Assembly (NCBI RefSeq): GCF_033807575.1
Contig: NC_084715.1
Location: 7,737,349 to 7,801,348, forward strand
Length of the DNA stretch: 64,000 nt
Direction: 5' to 3'
From: Cydia pomonella
Lineage: Eukaryota > Arthropoda > Insecta > Lepidoptera > Tortricidae
In this document: piece by piece, positions 60,345-64,000 of the stretch
Numbering within the stretch: the first letter of the stretch is position 1
Layout: each line of letters begins with the position of its first letter
The notes under the pieces: generated by a model
Database searches by the model: none
Seen by the model: the letters and a program-made list of their open reading frames with translations, nothing else
What the model was told of the DNA's origin: nothing
Made by a program: the position numbers and the translations under genes

Positions 60345-60545
60345 TTAATCCCAAGAATTGGCGTAGGCACTAAGTAGTTTTTACGAAAGCGACTGCCATC
60401 TGACCTTCCAATCCAGAGAAGAAACTAGGCCTTATTGGGATTAGTCCGGACTACGAAACCGGTTTCCTTACGATGTTTTCCTTTATTGAAAAGCGACTGG
60501 TAAATATCAAATGATTCATCTATCGTACATAAGATTGAAAGTGGC
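60345..60545 (-). mobile_element. SINE-related fragment without head
   Basis: TTGGCGTAGGCACTAAGTAG, ACGAAAGCGACTGCCATCTG and CCTTATTGGGATTAGTCC match the SINE at 1451-1699 in the same orientation. The tRNA-like promoter end is missing, so it could instead be the shared tail of a LINE family. Confidence 0.6.
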
Positions 60546-61167
60546 GCGCTTTTATTCTTTCTTTTAATTTTACGTCGTCGTGTTAAAATTAAAAGTACCT
60601 GCAAAATATTGGGAAATCAGTTAGGTAACTGTTAGTTATCACGTGTAATGTATGTATTTCGGTCAAAATAAATGTAACAAGGAGAAAATGTTTGCAATTA
60701 TTTCTAAATATTTGTAGTGATGTTCATTTTATTAATAAAATACCTAGAATGACTTACGTAGGTATTACAAACAATTACATATTTAATTTCTCAATTTATT
60801 TTATGAAATTATAATTGAAGGAGTGAGACGGACAGGTAAAGTTTTGTAATAGGGTTTGGATAATAATATTTAAAACTTTCGCGTTTTGAATAAAATCATC
60901 ATTTCATCAGGAATATTGTGAATATATTTTGTTAATTTATTTTCAGCGTTAATAAATAGGTTACAGTCTTGTTTACGGATTAGATGCCCCAACAAAATTT
61001 CAAAACCGATTAGTCGCAAACAATACCAGCGAGATGCATCGAAACGTCAGCAATAAAGGTAACGAAATAATTCGCATTAGACTCGATACAATTATAATTT
61101 AATAGGGTTTGTTGGATGTTCAACCTTCGGGTCCGTAACTATAAAAAAACGCGGCTATGTAGGTAAG

Positions 61168-61295
61168 TTTGTTAAAGAGCCCACTGATTACCAGTTCGCC
61201 GGAAGACATCGGTGTCAGTTATTCTCGATTGTCAGCTTTTGCGAATAACTGACAGGCCGATATCGTCCGGCAAAATAGTAATCAGTGGGCCCCTT
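61168..61295. mobile_element. Fold-back MITE, about 128 bp
   Basis: GAGCCCACTGATTACCAGTT, CGCCGGA, CATCGGTGTCAGTTATT at the left are mirrored by AATAACTGACAGGCCGATAT, TCCGGC and ATAGTAATCAGTGGGCCC at the right. The loop reads CTCGATTGTCAGCTTTTGCG. Arms are about 50 bp with some mismatches. Confidence 0.62.
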
Positions 61296-64000
61296 TATAC
61301 GATCGCAAACTGTCAAAAAACACCTTTTAAAGAGAAAAGTTTTTACCCCATATTGTATTTTTTATAAATCAAGCCATTATTAATGAAAAAATCCGTGAGA
61401 TACAGTTTAATTTGGACAATTTATATTCCATATAAAAACGCCGAAGCTACAGTAATTAAACTCAAACCTGTGATTTATTAATGTGCCCACTTTAACAATG
61501 ACGTTTGTTCTTGTTTTTAAAGTGAAATCCTTTGTTTCTCAGGTGATTAATACTATTTCCAATAATGAAATTAAAATTGTGGCTTTATACATCAAGAGTG
61601 AAATATTTATTTTTTTCCACTTGAATAGGTTTGCTTACTGCAGTATCATTGTGTGACGCCAAGCGTATCTGTAAACAAATCACAACTGATTTTACTTACT
61701 TTTTATTTCACAGACTGTGTCATGTTTTCGGGGGGACTGGGTGGGATAAGGTGTATAGTCCTATGGCCAAGGGCAATGGGAAAGGGCGTAGTTATCAACA
61801 TCATCTGACCCTATCTGGTCGCATTGCATCCCTTTTACACTTCACTGGGTCAAGATGAGTCATGATACCTGAGCTTGTGCATCGGAATCTCCTGCGCCCC
61901 GGATTGCTTCTGCATTTGGATTCCGATAAGTGATAAAGATATTGAATAACGCGAGTGGTCTTGTTTAGGTCGGTATTATTTTTTTTGTTTTGCAATGGCA
62001 GCATTTGAACGGAATCACTGCCGCAGGTCTTTTAATTCGTTTACCGTATCAGTTAAAGTGTATTTTACGGTTCGGGTTCAGTCAGTGACACGGACGCGGA
62101 TTCGTGCGGTATGGCGGAGATTGTCATATCGCTATCGCTATACATATAATATTCATAGTGCTCTCTCATTCGCGCGCGGATTCGTGTCCATGTGACCGAA
62201 GTCTTAATATAACCGTTTGTCAATTTCCTCTAACGAAAAGTACTTAAACAATAAAGCTACAAAGTAACAATGAAAATGGAACTACGTAGTTATATGCTTA
62301 AAAGTTACTTAGAAGACTTACAAGTTTTACAACTGAAAGCACGCAAATCCTATAAAGGTTTTAGAAAGTTCCAACATAGCTCAAAAGCTTTGACCGTACA
62401 AACCTGTACGGTGCCTCGAAAATTATTCCAAAATCAAGGAATAGGCGAAACATTTCCTGATATAACTGAGGTAGCGTAGCGACGGGCGAGGGAAAAACCC
62501 ACCACTAGAAACAGAGACAAAAATATACGCTATTAATAATAACTTTGCACCGATCCTCAACCCAGCTGATGTCTAGACTAGTGGTTACTTACCCACCGCT
62601 ATGCACGTTATTTAGAAAAAAAAGCTGCTTGGATAGCGTCGTTTGCAGATTTGACTTCCGAAAATTGTGATGAATGAAGATTATAATAAAGAAATAAATA
62701 ATTTCTTTATTCAGACAGTGGTCCACATTTGTTAGTGTGTGTAACTTATAAACTTATTTGTATTTAAGGTTATTTGTATTTAAAAAAAAACGAATACATT
62801 TTGTAATTTAAAAAATAAACATCCCCAGACTGGGGGTTTAGTAATGCGCTAGGATATGATGATAAACACAGATTTAAATATACCATAGGTGAAGCAAATA
62901 TCACGATTTGTATTGAAATCAAGCGTGACGACATTTTTACCACTTACTATGACATCATGCGAAATTTAGTGATGGGAAATCCAAACCGATTCAAAGAGTC
63001 TGCGGTCTCGCTCGCTAACTCCCCGCTCCCTAAAATTACAAATGGATTAACATAAATGACATCGATTTTCTAACAGACGAATGATAAAGACAGATAAATT
63101 ATATTAAACGGAATTATTAAAAAAATTATAATAATATTTTTTAAAATAGTACCCACATTCATCGTCTCTTTAACACACAACGTCAGATCAAACACTCAAA
63201 GCAAACGAGGCATGTAATGCAATGTTACCTAGGTATATTATTGAATTCATCACTTGGAATACTTAAAAAATACTTTTGAAATGAATTTACGCTTAATCTC
63301 ATTTTAAAATTATATACCTATGATAGAAAATATCTCCTTGTTTTTGGGGGCTTGCAAGTTTTGGGTTGTTGCAGTTTTTTATCACGCAACGAGGCATTTT
63401 TAACGGACGTTCACGGTCGTCCGGCTGCAGTAACTGACGCACGTGGACTGTCAATAGTGACGACGAACCTCGACGCTTGGTCTACGCGTCATCTTAGTAT
63501 ACGTAAATCTGTGATGATAAATGTGTTGGTAAACAACTTTGTTGGTAAGCTTTTGAATACAGTTAGAAACCAATACTGTCAAATGCTCCATAAAGTTGGC
63601 AGAAATGTGTAAAGTTTTACATTTAGTTTACGAATTTAACCTTTCGTCTCTGTTGGCAGTCCAGCCATTTTATAGGTAATATAGCGACGTTGTTTGAGAC
63701 TTTAATTATTCTCTCCATCGTCAAGGATTATTACGAGTAATATAAAATAGGTAAATATCAAATTCTGTACTTCCCCGAATCAGTCAAACGGAAAGGGGTT
63801 GTAAGACAATTGTGAATTATAAATAAACGTAGATCATTTTAAACTTGAGCTTTAAAGCTCAAGAAAGTCATAATCACCTTTAGAAATGCTGACGTTTTAA
63901 TTATTTATGTACGGATTCCTCATTCAATGAGGATATTTCGTACCTTGTCACAGTGACAACAGATGAGTATAGTATGAGGTCCCTAGCGACTTTCATAATG
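61296..64000. other. No gene recognised
   Basis: Several open stretches of 60-86 codons (61631-61858, 62270-62479, 63352-63612) have no recognisable domain and no convincing splice context. 62270-62479 starts with a plausible ATG and encodes a basic 69-residue peptide, but nothing supports it as a gene. An exon of a gene lying beyond the window cannot be excluded. Confidence 0.4.

Noticed and set aside
62270..62479. 69-residue basic open frame with a plausible ATG
   Set aside because: No recognisable motif, no paralogue in the window and no supporting splice or promoter signals. Kept only as a possibility in the description of 61296-64000.
63352..63612. 86-codon open frame near the right edge
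   Set aside because: Translation looks non-conserved and begins at a non-ATG codon (TTG); nothing ties it to a gene.

Overview
This looks like a piece of a moth or butterfly (Lepidoptera) nuclear genome. It is AT-rich, its genes are split by GT-AG introns, and it is full of insect-type non-LTR retrotransposon fragments, tRNA-derived SINEs and small inverted-repeat elements. Several of the repeats are of kinds I know from lepidopteran genomes. No bacterial, organellar or viral gene organisation is visible.

The gene content is a head-to-tail array, all on the + strand, of four multi-exon genes for 12-helix transporters of the SLC17 branch of the major facilitator superfamily (often named 'putative inorganic phosphate cotransporter' in insects), plus one decayed copy. 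Gene A is 124..10203 (11 exons; its tiny first exon is predicted 5.4 kb upstream). Gene B is 16610..26554, gene C is 27588..36984 and gene D is 42782..53803 (10 coding exons each). A pseudogene lies between C and D (about 38400..40678). B, C and D share every intron position and phase, and most exon lengths are identical (186, 139, 224, 133, 122 and 123 nt). A has the same intron phases but is clearly older, with a longer, heavily N-glycosylatable first loop and an extra intron near its end. The layout is that of local tandem duplication, with B-C-pseudogene-D as the younger set.

The rest is mostly mobile DNA. Gene A intron 1 holds SINE and LINE pieces, including a LINE fragment bracketed by short inverted repeats. 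The A-B gap (10.2-16.6 kb) has a three-level nested insertion and several LINE 3' ends. The introns of B and C contain three copies of one roughly 370-400 bp repeat and a 416 bp fold-back element. Intron 1 of gene D is enlarged to 4.1 kb by a 3.6 kb element with 302 bp, nearly perfect terminal inverted repeats enclosing two broken retrotransposon fragments. This is the most unusual structure in the window. From 53.8 kb to the end I see no supportable gene, only scattered MITE, SINE and LINE remnants.

All exon models come from reading frames, splice signals and comparison among the four paralogues. No transcript or database evidence was available.
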